Positions 1 through 9,453 of a stretch of DNA of 64,000 nucleotides are shown here, in pieces (within the stretch, counting starts at the first letter, position 1; the number at the start of each line of letters is the position of its first letter). Position numbers and translations under genes: made by a program. Source of the stretch: Cyprinodon diabolis (lineage: Eukaryota > Chordata > Actinopteri > Cyprinodontiformes > Cyprinodontidae); NCBI GenBank assembly GCA_030533445.1, contig CM060072.1, positions 18,604,267-18,668,266 of the forward strand, given 5' to 3'. Below the pieces are notes generated by a model, which made no database searches, had not been told where the DNA came from, and worked only from the letters and a program-made list of their open reading frames with translations.

Positions 1-31
1 GCTCCAGATCCCAACAGTACCCCCCCCTCAA
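1..31 (-). repeat. Edge of the 3' LTR of element A plus polypurine tract
   Basis: Positions 1-16 are the reverse complement of the LTR start (TGTTGGGATCTGGAGC on the minus strand), identical to the terminus at 4928-4943. Positions 17-31 give a minus-strand polypurine tract (GAGGGG... then TAC), the plus-strand primer site. The rest of this LTR lies outside the window. Confidence 0.85.
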
Positions 32-1326
32 CGACCGCCTCTTGGCGGTCCAGAAGAAGTCGATGGGAGGGAGCGCTCGTAATCCTCTATCAGGGACGGA
101 TCGAGGATGTAGGAGCCAGGAACCCATTGGCGATCCTCCGGACCGTAGCCCTCCCAGTCGACGAGGTACTGCCATCCGCGACCTCGCCGACGGGAGTCCA
201 CGATCCGGCGGACGGTGAAGGCAGGATGTCCATCGACGTCCAGGGTGGGTGGAGGGGAGTCGGATGGAGGGCACAAAGGACTGGTGACAACTGGTTTTAT
301 CTGGGAGACATGGAACGTGGGGTGTATGCGGAGACTCGGAGGAAGGTGCAGACGTACGGCAGAAGGGTTTATAACCTGGGCAATCTTGTATGGGCCAATG
401 AATCTTGGAGACAATTTGCGAGACATTCCCTTGAGGGGAATGTCCCGAGTGGAAAGCCATACCTCCTGGCAAATGACGTACTCTGGGGCAGGGCGTCTCT
501 TGGAGTCCGCAAAGCGCTTGGTGGTCACAGAAGATCGGTTGAGAGAGGCGATGCTGTCCCTCCAGACTCGTTGACAGCGGCGGATGTGGTGATTGACAGA
601 TTGAACCGAAATCTCTCTCTCGTCTGCTGGAAAAAGAGGAGGTTGATATCCGAGACTAACCTGGAATGGTGATTGACCGGTGGAAGCAGATTTGAGGGAG
701 TTGTGGGCATATTCGATCCATGTGAGGTATTGACTCCAGTCGGTGGGGTTTTTGGAGGTCAGACAGCGGAGAGTCGATTCGAGCTGTTGGTTCATTCTCT
801 CTGTCTGACCGTTGGACTGTGGATGATAACCAGAAGTAAGTGATGACTTACAATTGAGAGCTGCGCAGAAAGCCTTCCAAACTTGGGAGATGAATTGTGG
901 TCCGCGGTCAGAGAGAATTTCCTGGGGTATTCCATGGAGTCGGAAAACGTGCTTCACTAGGAGCTGGGCAGTTTGAAAGGCCGTGGGAAGTTTCCTGAGG
1001 GGGATCAGATGACATGACTTCGAAAATCGGTCGACGATGGTAAAAATAGTTGACATACCTCTGGAGATAGGGAGACCAGTGACAAAATCGATGGCGATGT
1101 GAGACCAGGGACGAGTTGGAACAGGAAGAGGATGCAACAGGCCAGAGGGTGGTTGATGTGAGGTCTTGTTTCTGGCGCATATGGAGCAGGCCAAGACATA
1201 CTCCTTCACATCCTTGTGCAACGTAGGCCACCAGAAACGTCTAGAAATCAAGGCGATTGTACGGCTCACCCCCGGGTGAGCGGAAAACTTGGCTGTGTTG
1301 GCGGGATCTGACAGACGAAGGGACAT
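28..1326 (-). pseudogene. Element A integrase and chromodomain (end of pol)
   Basis: A 432-codon open stretch. It starts in the zinc-binding HHCC region ([11 protein letters not shown]), runs through the catalytic core with D in AIDFVTG, D in LSDRGPQF and E in GQTERMN, and ends in a chromodomain ([17 protein letters not shown]) close to the stop at 28-30. The catalytic triad is kept. The upstream end is not a true start: integrase normally continues from RNase H in the same polyprotein, and this frame is entered only after a frameshift near 1300-1326, where the upstream SSVRSR coding continues in another frame. In the family the enzyme inserts cDNA and the chromodomain guides it to chromatin marks. 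Confidence 0.9.
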
Positions 1327-1566
1327 AGGTTCTGTTAGGAGGACCGTTACCTGGGTCAGGTTCAGAAGCCAGGGCAGAGTTTATGAGATCGGAGATCTCC
1401 CAGGAAACCACTCCAACAGTACAGGAAGCAGGCAGAACGGGTTCAGGCGTCTCGGATTGATCAACAGAGTAAAGACGAGATAGAGAGAATCGGGTTTGAT
1501 GTTCTTGGATCCGGGTCTGTAAGAGATTATGAGGTTGAACCGAGAGCAAAAAAGAGACCACCTTGA

Positions 1567-2895
1567 CTAACGAGGGTTAGCTTGTTTGGCGGACTGGATG
1601 TATGCTAGGTTTTTATGATCAGTCCACACTAAGACTTGGTGTTCAGCTCCCTCGAGCCAGTGTCTCCACTCCTCCAATGCGAGTTTGATTGCCAGAAGTT
1701 CTCGGTCCCCAACGTCGTAGTTTTGTTCCGCCGGTGAGAGTCTACGGGAGAAAAATGCACAGAGGTGAATTCTTTTATCAGAGTCGAGTTGTTGGGATAA
1801 CACGGCATCAACACCAGAATCCGAGGCATCCACCTCGAGGATAAATTGCTTGGCAGGATCAGGCTGGATTAACACAGGAGCTCTGGAAAACAAAGTCTTT
1901 AATTTATCAAAAGCACTTTGAGCTTCGGGGGTCCACTGGAAGGTCTTTTTGACTGATGTTAGAGTTGTGAGAGGTAGAGCTGTCTGACTATAATTCCTGA
2001 TAAAACGACGGTAGAAGTTGGCAAAACCCAGGAATCTTTGCAGCTGTTTTCGGTTTTCAGGTATCGGCCAATCCAAAACGGCTTTTATCTTTTCTTCAGA
2101 TGGCTTAACCTGCCCGCCCTCGAGCACAAACCCTAAAAAGGTGACTGAAGGTTGATGAAATTCGCATTTTTCAGCCTTTACAAAAAGTTTGTTCTCCAAC
2201 AATCTTTGCAGGACCAGGCGGACATGTTTTTTATGCTCGGAAAGGTTCTTTGAATAGATTAAGATGTCGTCAATGTACACAAACACGAAGATATTCAAAA
2301 AGTCTCTGAGGACATCGTTGACGAGGGCCTGAAAACATGCGGGAGTGTTAGTGAGACCAAAAGGCATGACCAGATATTCAAACTGGCCCAAAGGGGTTTT
2401 AAAGGCTGTCTTCCATTCGTCACCTTCTCTAATCCTGAGAAGGTGATATGCATTCCTTAAGTCGAGCTTGGTGAAGACAGTAGCCCCTTGTACTGGTTCA
2501 AAGGCTGATGCTAGTAACGGAAGTGGGTATTTATTTTTAACAGTTATTTGGTTAAGGCCTCTGTAGTCTATACAAGGTCTTAGAGAACCATCCTTTTTGC
2601 CCACAAAAAAGAAACCAGCACCCAACGGAGAAGAAGATGGACGGATTATTCCAGCAGCTAAGGACTCATTTATGTATTTTTCCATGGTTTCTCGTTCTGG
2701 TTTGGAAATGTTGTAAAGTCTACTGCTGGGCAGAGGAGCTCCTGGTAATAGCTCAATCGCACAGTCATATGGTCTGTGAGGTGGAAGAGACGTAGCACTG
2801 ACCATACTGAAGACAGGAGCCAGATCATGGTACTCGGAAGGGACCGAAGTAAGGTCAGGAGAGTCCATCTCCCCCCTACCTCTAGGAGACTGCAC
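1567..2895 (-). pseudogene. Element A reverse transcriptase and RNase H
   Basis: A 442-codon open stretch. The RT shows [13 protein letters not shown] near the start, the fingers motif [20 protein letters not shown], the VMPFGL motif and the catalytic YIDD box. RNase H follows with [15 protein letters not shown] and WTDHKNLAY. It ends at a TAG right after QANPR, where element B carries CAT TCA and reads on, so this is a nonsense mutation and not the natural end. Beyond it the reading frame shifts at least once before the integrase part. The function in intact copies is copying the element RNA into cDNA. Confidence 0.92.
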
Positions 2896-2916
2896 AGCGG
2901 GAGCTGCAGAACGAAG

Positions 2917-3312
2917 TCATGTTTCATGACATGAGGTCGACCACGATTCAATGTGGCGTTCAGCCCAGTTTATATGGGGATTATGTCGTTCCAGCCACTC
3001 AAAACCAAGCACCAAGGGAGAACATGTAGAAGGAAGAACAAAAAATGTCAGAGTTTCACGATGATTTCCAGAAATCAAAAGCTCTAGAGGTTGCGTTTGA
3101 TGGGTAACCTGATGGAGTCTCTTCCCATCAATAGCAGAGACACTAAGTGGCTTGGTTAAAGGGACAATTTCGATCTGTAGCTGCAGAACCAGGTTTGAAT
3201 CTATCAAATTACGCTCACATCCAGAGTCGATAAAAGCTGACAATGTGAGATTCTGGTTGGAGAAAAATAGGGTGGCTGGAAGCATCAAATGAGGAGACTT
3301 TACAGTTTTCAA
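2917..3312 (-). pseudogene. Element A aspartic protease
   Basis: About 131 codons with the retropepsin active-site motif FIDSGCERNLID, here DSG rather than the more common DTG, and the later hydrophobic-Gly motif VLGFEWLERHNP. The frame opens with a non-ATG codon because it is part of a gag-pro-pol fusion. It is out of frame with the zinc knuckle upstream and separated from RT by stops between 2917 and 2895. In the family this enzyme cuts the polyprotein during particle maturation. Confidence 0.82.
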
Positions 3313-3329
3313 ATGGCCCGTCAGACTCC

Positions 3330-4390
3330 TCAGTTCCTCTGACGGGCCCCGGCTTTTGACTTAGCTGGGCATGAAGCAATGAAATGGCCGGTCTCACCAC
3401 AGTAGATGCACAATTTACCCCTGGAACGTCTTAGTCTTTCCTCAGGGGTTAGCCTTGTGTGTCCAACCTGCATAGGTTCGGCTTCCGTCTCAACTGAGTG
3501 AGAGACCTGGAGAGGCATAGAGAGAGACTGGGTTTTAGGCCTCGGCTTGGAAACGGATTCTGTGGATCCAGAAAAAACAGAGGCATTATTCAATGCAGGG
3601 CTGACACAGAAAAACTTTGACTCTTTTGTCTAGAACTGTTTCTAGCACGAAGTCTGTTGTCCAACCTAATAGTTAGGCTGATTAAATCCTCCAGACTAGC
3701 TGGTTCGTCGAGAGTTGCAAGTTCATCTTTGATATTGTCATTCAAAGCCTTAAAATTTGCACTTTTAAGAGCACATTCGTTCCATCCGGAAGCTGCGGCT
3801 TTGACCCGGAAGTTGATGGAAAAATCCGCTACTGAGGAACTTCCCTGTCTTAAATTCAGCAGAGCTCGAGAGTCAATTGTTTGATCAGAGTCCTGATTAA
3901 ACACCTGGGAAAATTCAGAAACAAATTCAGAAAAAGTACATCTGAAGCTGTCCTCGGAGGCAAACCTTGCCTCTGCCCACTCTAGGGCTCGTCCGGTTAG
4001 TTGGGACAAAATAAAAGTTATTTTCTTCTTATCAGTAGGAAAACTGCCAGGAGAGTTCTCAAAAATAAGACGGCATTGAAACAAAAAACCTTTACAGTCT
4101 TTCAGATTACCTGAGAACTTTTCAGGGAGACTAGGACGGAACTCAGGAGATGACGTCACAGCCGGTGACCGTAGAGGCGGAAGTGGATCCGGAAACGGAC
4201 GTGCTGTTGATGCAGCGTTAGCGCTACCCATGTAGCCTGCAAAAGTTTGAAGCATTTGTTTTTGGTAATCGACCATGGTACGTAACTCACGGAGGGTTTG
4301 AGCTTGTCCTTGGATCTGAGCGTCTTGCTCCTCTAGCCTCCGACGGAGGTGGCCTGCTGGGCTTAGTGTTTGGCCGCAGTGTTCTGTCAT
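3330..4390 (-). pseudogene. Element A gag with CCHC zinc knuckle
   Basis: Gag begins at ATG 4390-4388 (MTEHCGQ...). It has a heptad-like leader (RRRLEEQDAQIQGQAQTL) and a capsid-like central part (ITFILSQLTGRALEWAEARF, then a FNQDSDQTIDSRALLNLRQG region). It breaks at a stop at 3590 and continues in the next frame (3330-3593) with the nucleocapsid knuckle CIYCGETGHFIASC. One net frameshift near 3595-3610, within or beside a T-run, separates the parts. The ATG lies inside the last six bases of the LTR, and the next codons coincide with the primer-binding site. Confidence 0.88.
4373..4384 (-). promoter_or_regulatory. Primer-binding site of element A, self-priming type
   Basis: Directly after the LTR (which ends at 4385 on the minus strand) the element reads GAACACTGCGGC. 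Its 11-mer AACACTGCGGC is the exact reverse complement of GCCGCAGTGTT inside the same LTR (minus strand, 4804-4794). Tf1 primes cDNA synthesis by folding the 5' end of its RNA onto such a site instead of using a tRNA. These bases also encode gag residues 3-6 (E-H-C-G). Confidence 0.7.
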
Positions 4391-4943
4391 GATTTGTTAC
4401 AGAGTAAACCCAATATGCAGAACACACACGGAGGCTGATAAAAAGTTTAACAAGGTTTATTGTTAACACAAGCACATGAATATTGCACAGGAACTGGTTC
4501 GGGCCTGGGGGCAGGTTCACTGGAGTCTGCAGGGATGACAGTTCAGTTAGCGCATGGACTGATGATTTATTAGTCTTTGAGTTTGCTGATGAATACCTTG
4601 AGTCTGGGTTTCTCTTTGAGAGAGGAAACTGTTGGGTCCAGAGACTGTTTGTTCAGCAGAGTCCAATAACTGCTTCAGCGTCTTACTTCTGACCTTGAGG
4701 GCAGACCTTGATTCAGGTTTGGCTCACGAGGGCAGGCTAGGCAGGTTAAGCTCATCCAGAGCTTCACAAAAAGACAGGATTCCAAACTAGATCAACACTG
4801 CGGCGTTGAGGCAAGGTCTGAATGCAGTTTATATAGTGGATCCTCTGATGATGAGATGTGCCATAGGTGTGTTGGAGGCTCAGCTCAGGAGGACCCACGG
4901 CGCACTCTGCTGGAGGAAGGTGGTACAGCTCCAGATCCCAACA
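4385..4943 (-). repeat. 5' LTR of element A (559 bp)
   Basis: Starts TGTTGGGATCTGGAGC (minus strand, at 4943) and ends ...CATGACA (at 4385), giving TG...CA termini. It shares both termini with the LTRs of elements B and C. It holds a TATATAAA box and a predicted RNA start. B coding sequence abuts at 4944, so the first five bases there (GGGAT) are the expected target duplication; the other copy would be left of the window. Confidence 0.88.
4794..4835 (-). promoter_or_regulatory. LTR promoter of element A: TATA box and predicted RNA 5' end
   Basis: On the minus strand TATATAAA starts at 4835 and the 11-mer GCCGCAGTGTT starts at 4804, 31 bp downstream, the usual TATA-to-start distance. This places the self-complementary 11-mer at the very 5' end of the predicted transcript. 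The same 31-bp spacing is seen in LTRs B (7139 to 7170) and C (8833 to 8864). Confidence 0.65.
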
Positions 4944-7027
4944 GGGATGAATGGAAGACTGCCTTTAAGACCCCCTTAGGACAGTTTGAGTACCTTGTCA
5001 TGCCTTTTGGTCTTACGAACGCTCCTGCCTGTTTCCAAGCCTTGGTCAATGATGTCCTCAGAGATTTTTTGAACGTTTTTGTTTTTGTTTACATTGATGA
5101 TATTTTGATTTACTCCAAGAACCTCTCTGACCACAGAAAGCACGTTCGTTTAGTCCTTCAGAGACTTCTGGAAAATAAACTTTTTGTGAAAGCCGAGAAA
5201 TGTGAATTTCACCAACAGTCTGTTACTTTTTTAGGGTTTGTGCTCGAGGGCGGGCAGGTGAAACCATCGGAAGACAAGATAAAGGCAGTTCTGGATTGAC
5301 CTACACCTGGGAACCGCAAGCAACTCCAGAGATTTCTTGGTTTCGCTAACTTTTACAGGAGGTTCATAAGAAATTACAGCCAGACAGCTCAACCTCTCAC
5401 TGCTCTTACCTCTGTAAAGAAGATTTTTCAATGGACTGCTGAGGCTGAGGCAGCTTTCAATAAACTGAAGAAACTTTTTTCCAGTGCTCCCATCTTGCTC
5501 CAACCAGATCCTACAAAACAGTTCATCCTAGAAGTGGATGCTTCTGATTCTGGTGTTGGAGCTGTGCTATCCCAGCAGTCTGATTCAGATCAGAAGACTC
5601 ACCCATGTGCATTCTTTTCTCGCAGATTATCCTCAGCCGAGCAAAACTATGATGTTGGAGACCGTGAACTTTTGGCTATTAAGCTCGCCTTGGAGGAATG
5701 GAGACACTGGCTCGAGGGGGCGGAACATCCGGTTCTGGTTTGGACTGACCACAGGAACCTCGCCTATATTCAATCTGCCAAGAGATTTAACCCTCGGCAT
5801 TCAAGGTGGTCTCTGTTTTTCTCATGGTTTAATCTCATCATCTCCTACAGACCTGGTTCCAAAAACGTCAAGCCCGACTCTCTCGTCTCGTCTGATCAAC
5901 CTGAGACACCTGAACCTGTTCTCCCAGCCTCATGCACTGTTGGAGCCGTTTCCTCGGAGATCATTGATTTAACCAACTCTGCCCTGGCCTCTGAACCTGA
6001 CCCAGGTAACGGTCCACCTAACAAGATGTATGTTCCATCCTCCGTCAGGTCCCGACTTATCCAGTGGATGCACGCAGCTAAATTCTCGGCCCATCCTGGA
6101 GTGAGCAGAACCATCGCCCTCATACATAGATGTTTCTGGTGGCCGTCTCTGCACAAGGACGTTAAAGAATACGTCCTGGCTTGCCCCATTTGCACCAGGA
6201 ACAAGACCTCTCATCTACAACCTTCTGGCCTGCTGGATCCCCTACCTGTTCCAACCCGTCCATGGTCTCACATCGCTGTTGATTTTGTCACCGGTCTCCC
6301 CATTTCTAAAGGTATGACCACAATCCTAACAATCGTTGATCGATTTTCCAAGGCCTGTCATCTCATCCCTCTCAGAAAGCTTCCCACTGCATTCCAGACG
6401 GCTCAGCTTCTGGTGAAGCACGTTTTTCGCCTCCATGGTATCCCTCAGGAAATCCTCTCAGATCGTGGTCCCCAGTTCATCTCTCAGGTCTGGAAAGCTT
6501 TCTGTTTTGCATTAAACTGCAAGTCATCTCTCACTTCAGGGTATCATCCTCAGTCTAACGGGCAGACGGAGAGGATGAACCAGCAACTCGAGTCCACTCT
6601 CCGCTGCCTTACTTCCAACAACCCTACTGACTGGAGTCAGTACCTGACTTGGATCGAATATGCACATAACTCCCTGAGATCTGCTTCCACTGGTTTGTCT
6701 CCCTTTCAGGTGTCAATTGGTTATCAGCCTCCACTCTTCCCCACAGACAAGAGAGAGATCTCAGTCAAATCAGTCCATCAACACATCCGCCGTTGCCAAC
6801 GCATCTGGAAGGAAACAATCACCGCTCTCACCCGTGCATCCGCCTCGACCAAGAGGTTTGCGGACTCAAGGAGACGTACCTCGTCGACTAGGAGGGTTAC
6901 GGTCCGGAGGACCGCACCTGGGTTCCTGGCTCATACATCCTTGATCCGTCCCGGATCGGGGAGTATGAGAGTTCCCTCCCGTCAAATTCCTCGGGACCGC
7001 CAAGAGGCGGTCATTGAGGGGGGGTAC
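4944..7027 (+). pseudogene. Element B pol: RT (partial), RNase H, integrase, truncated chromodomain
   Basis: Opens with [14 protein letters not shown] and YIDD of RT. The frame is interrupted only by TGA at 5297-5299, where element A has a tryptophan codon, then continues in the same frame through RNase H ([17 protein letters not shown]) and integrase ([22 protein letters not shown]). Near 6880 an internal deletion joins FADSRRR directly to the chromodomain coding strand in a different frame, so the integrase C-terminal part and most of the chromodomain are lost. The open frame then runs through the polypurine tract into the LTR. Confidence 0.9.
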
Positions 7028-7740
7028 TGTTGGGATCTGGAGAAGTTCCACCTTTCTCCAGCAGAGTGCGCCGTGGGTCCTCTGGGCTAGAGCCCTCCAG
7101 CACACCTGGAGCTCGTCAGCCCATTAGAGGACCTCCACTACTTAAACAGCTGCCAGACCTTCCTTCGACGCCGCAGTGTTAGCTAAGTTTGGTTAGCGAA
7201 CCTGAGCCTCTAAAATCTTGAACTCTGTCTCCGAGTTAAACCTAACTCTAACCAGCCTTGTCTTCTCGCTCCTAGGAAAACCTGTCTCTCGTGTGAAGCT
7301 CTGGGAGAGCTTAACCTGAACCAGCCTGCCTGCCCTAGAGAGCCAAACCTGAAGATCTCACTTTGGCATCCACCTGCTGCTCTCTGGATGAGAGCTAATC
7401 ACTCAAGCCAAGGTCAGACAAACAGTCAGAAGTTAGACGCTGCAGCTGCTGAGCACTCTGCTAAACCAACAGTCTCTGGACCCAACCGGTTCCCTCCCTC
7501 AGAGAAGAAAGCCAGAACCAAACCAAGGTATTTTCTGAGAAAATCAGAAATCTCAACAACTTCTCAAATCCACCTGGTTAACCAAACTGTCATCTCTACA
7601 GACGCCTGAGTATCCAGCCCGCACCTGTTTCCTGAACGTTATCTAGTTTTGTACCAACCTCAAATAAACTCTGTTAAACTTTTCATCAGTCTCCTTTGTA
7701 GTGTTCTGCATGTGGGTTTAATTCAGAACCGATCATGACA
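7028..7740 (+). repeat. 3' LTR of element B (713 bp)
   Basis: Starts TGTTGGGATCTGGAGAAG after the polypurine tract and ends ...GATCATGACA. It has a TATA-like TACTTAAA at 7139 and GCCGCAGTGTT at 7170-7180, the same self-complementary 11-mer as in A. An AATAAA polyadenylation signal lies near 7663. The following bases CTTAG would be the target duplication in element C. Confidence 0.86.
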
Positions 7741-8712
7741 CTTAGGAAACTACCTTCAGCCTTCCAGACCGCCCAGCTCCTAGTAAAACACATCTTCCGT
7801 CTGCACGGGATTCCTCAAGAAATCCTTTCAGATCGAGGTCCCCAGTTCATCTCACAGCTCTGGAAAGCTTTTTGTTCCGCTCTAAACTCCAAAATATCTC
7901 TCACCTCTGGATATCATCCTCAGACGAATGGTCAAACGGAGAGGATGAATCAAGAACTCAAATCCACTCTCCGTTGCCTAACCTCTAACAATCCGACTGA
8001 CTGGAGTCAGTTTCTGCCATGGGTAGAATACGCCCACAACACCCAAAGATCCGCTGCAACTGGTTTATCCCCATTCCAAGTTTCCATTGGTTATCAACCA
8101 CCTCTTTTTCCCGCAGATGAGAGAGAAATTTCAGTCCGGTCTGTCCATCACCACATCCGCCGCTGCCATAGACTTTGGAACGAAACCATCACGGCTCTCA
8201 ACCATTCCACCATCTCCAACAAAAGATACGCCGACAAGCATCGTCGTCCGTTACCTGAGTATACACCTGGTCAGAAGGTATGGCTCGCAACCCATGACAT
8301 CCCACTTAAATCTATGACTAAGAAACTCTCCCCCAGATACATCGGTCCATACAAGATTGCGCAAGTCATCAACCCATCTGCTGTCCGCTTGCACCTGCCA
8401 CCTACTTTTCGTATACACCCCACCTTCCACGTCTCTCAGATCAAGCCCGTTCTCACCAGTCCTCTGTGCCCTCCGTCCGACTCCCCTCCACCCGCCCGTG
8501 ACATTGACGGCCACCCGGCTTTCACCGTTCACTGAATCGGGGACTCCCGTCATCAAGGTCGCGGCTGGCAGTACCTCGTCGACTGGGAGGGTTACGGTCC
8601 GGAGGACCGCACCTGGGTTCCTGGCTCTTTCGTCCTTGATCCGTCCCTCATCGAGGACTACAGGAGTTCCCTCCCGTCCACTTCCTCTGGACCGCCAGGA
8701 GGCGGTCGTTGA
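7741..8712 (+). pseudogene. Element C integrase (C-terminal part) and chromodomain
   Basis: Reads LRKLPSAFQTAQ, then LSDRGPQF (catalytic D) and GQTERMN (catalytic E), then the integrase C-terminal barrel region ([28 protein letters not shown]). A TGA at 8533-8535 interrupts the frame just before the chromodomain; where A has an arginine codon, a CGA to TGA change would explain it. The same frame resumes as [17 protein letters not shown] and ends at TGA 8710-8712. The first catalytic D is missing because the 5' part lies beyond element B. Confidence 0.9.
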
Positions 8713-8722
8713 GGGGGGGTAC

Positions 8723-9453
8723 TGTTGGGATCTGGAGATCTGCCACCGGTCTCCAGCAGAGAGCGCTGTTGGTCTCCTGAGCTGGAGCCTTCCTACACAC
8801 CTGAGGATCATCAGCTAATCAGGAGACCTCTCTACATAAGCAGCAACCAGACCTGTCTTCAGCGCCGGAGTGTTGACCAGTTTTGGTTAGCTGAACCTGA
8901 GCCACTACTTGTGTTTTTGAACCTCTGTCTGCTTAGTGAGCAACCTGATCCTAACCAGTATCTGTCCTCTTTGCTCACAGGAAAACCTGACTGAACTCAG
9001 AAGCTCTGGAGGAGCTTACGTTTGGAACCCTGCCTGCCTGCCCTAGGAAGCCAAAGCTGAAGATCCTCAGTCTGAACCTTCCTGCTAGTTCTCAGGGGAG
9101 AACTAGGGAAAAATCTCAAGGTCTAAACCTCGCTAGCCTGAAGCTAAACTCAGTCGCTGCTGAACTCTCTCTGCTGGAACTACTGTCTCTGGACCCAACC
9201 TGTTCCCTCTCTCCTTTGAACAGTCTGAACCTCATCAGGTACAAACCAAGATCTAGGACTCTGCCAAATCACCATTGCTACCTGGCTAACCAAACTATCC
9301 CTCTCTGCAGATTACTCTGTGAAACCAGAACCCGGACCAGAACCAGAACCTGTACTATTTACTTTGTGTGCACCTTTAATAAACTGTTTAACTTTTACCC
9401 TGCTTCGTGTGGTGTTCTGCATGTGGGTTTGATCACAGAGACCCATCATGACA
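8723..9453 (+). repeat. 3' LTR of element C (731 bp)
   Basis: TGTTGGGATCTGGAGATC... to ...CCATCATGACA, preceded by a GAGGGGGGGTAC polypurine tract. TATA-like TACATAAG at 8833 lies 31 bp before GCCGGAGTGTT (8864-8874), a one-base variant of the 11-mer in A and B. AATAAA is present near 9378. Confidence 0.86.

Larger units (their letters stand above)
1..4943 (-). mobile_element. Ty3/gypsy LTR retrotransposon A (Tf1/sushi-like, chromodomain-bearing), decayed
   Basis: Read on the minus strand the order is 5' LTR (4943-4385), gag with a CCHC knuckle, protease, reverse transcriptase, RNase H, integrase, chromodomain, polypurine tract, then the first 16 bp of the 3' LTR at the window edge. This domain order with a C-terminal chromodomain is typical of chromoviruses and Tf1/sushi elements; no envelope gene is seen. 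The coding region is split by at least two frameshifts in gag-pro, one stop after RNase H and two further shifts before integrase, so the copy is dead. It appears to have inserted into element B, because B coding sequence starts directly at 4944. Confidence 0.93.
4944..7740 (+). mobile_element. Ty3/gypsy element B, visible 3' part only
   Basis: Begins abruptly inside the RT domain at the outer edge of A's LTR and runs through RNase H and integrase to its own 3' LTR (7028-7740). The best reading is that A inserted into B, with B's 5' half left of the window. After B's LTR the sequence continues directly with the integrase of element C, so B in turn appears inserted in C. Confidence 0.87.
7741..9453 (+). 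mobile_element. Ty3/gypsy element C, visible 3' part only
   Basis: Integrase C-terminal half, chromodomain, polypurine tract and 3' LTR. Its left edge is exactly the right edge of B's LTR, so it is probably the oldest host of the nest. Host DNA follows at 9454. Confidence 0.87.

Noticed and set aside
127..672. Plus-strand open frames of 181 and 119 codons opposite element A
   Set aside because: They are shadows of the minus-strand integrase/chromodomain frame, with no domain of their own.
8251..8811. 186-codon minus-strand frame opposite element C
   Set aside because: Antisense shadow of the integrase and chromodomain; no independent domain.
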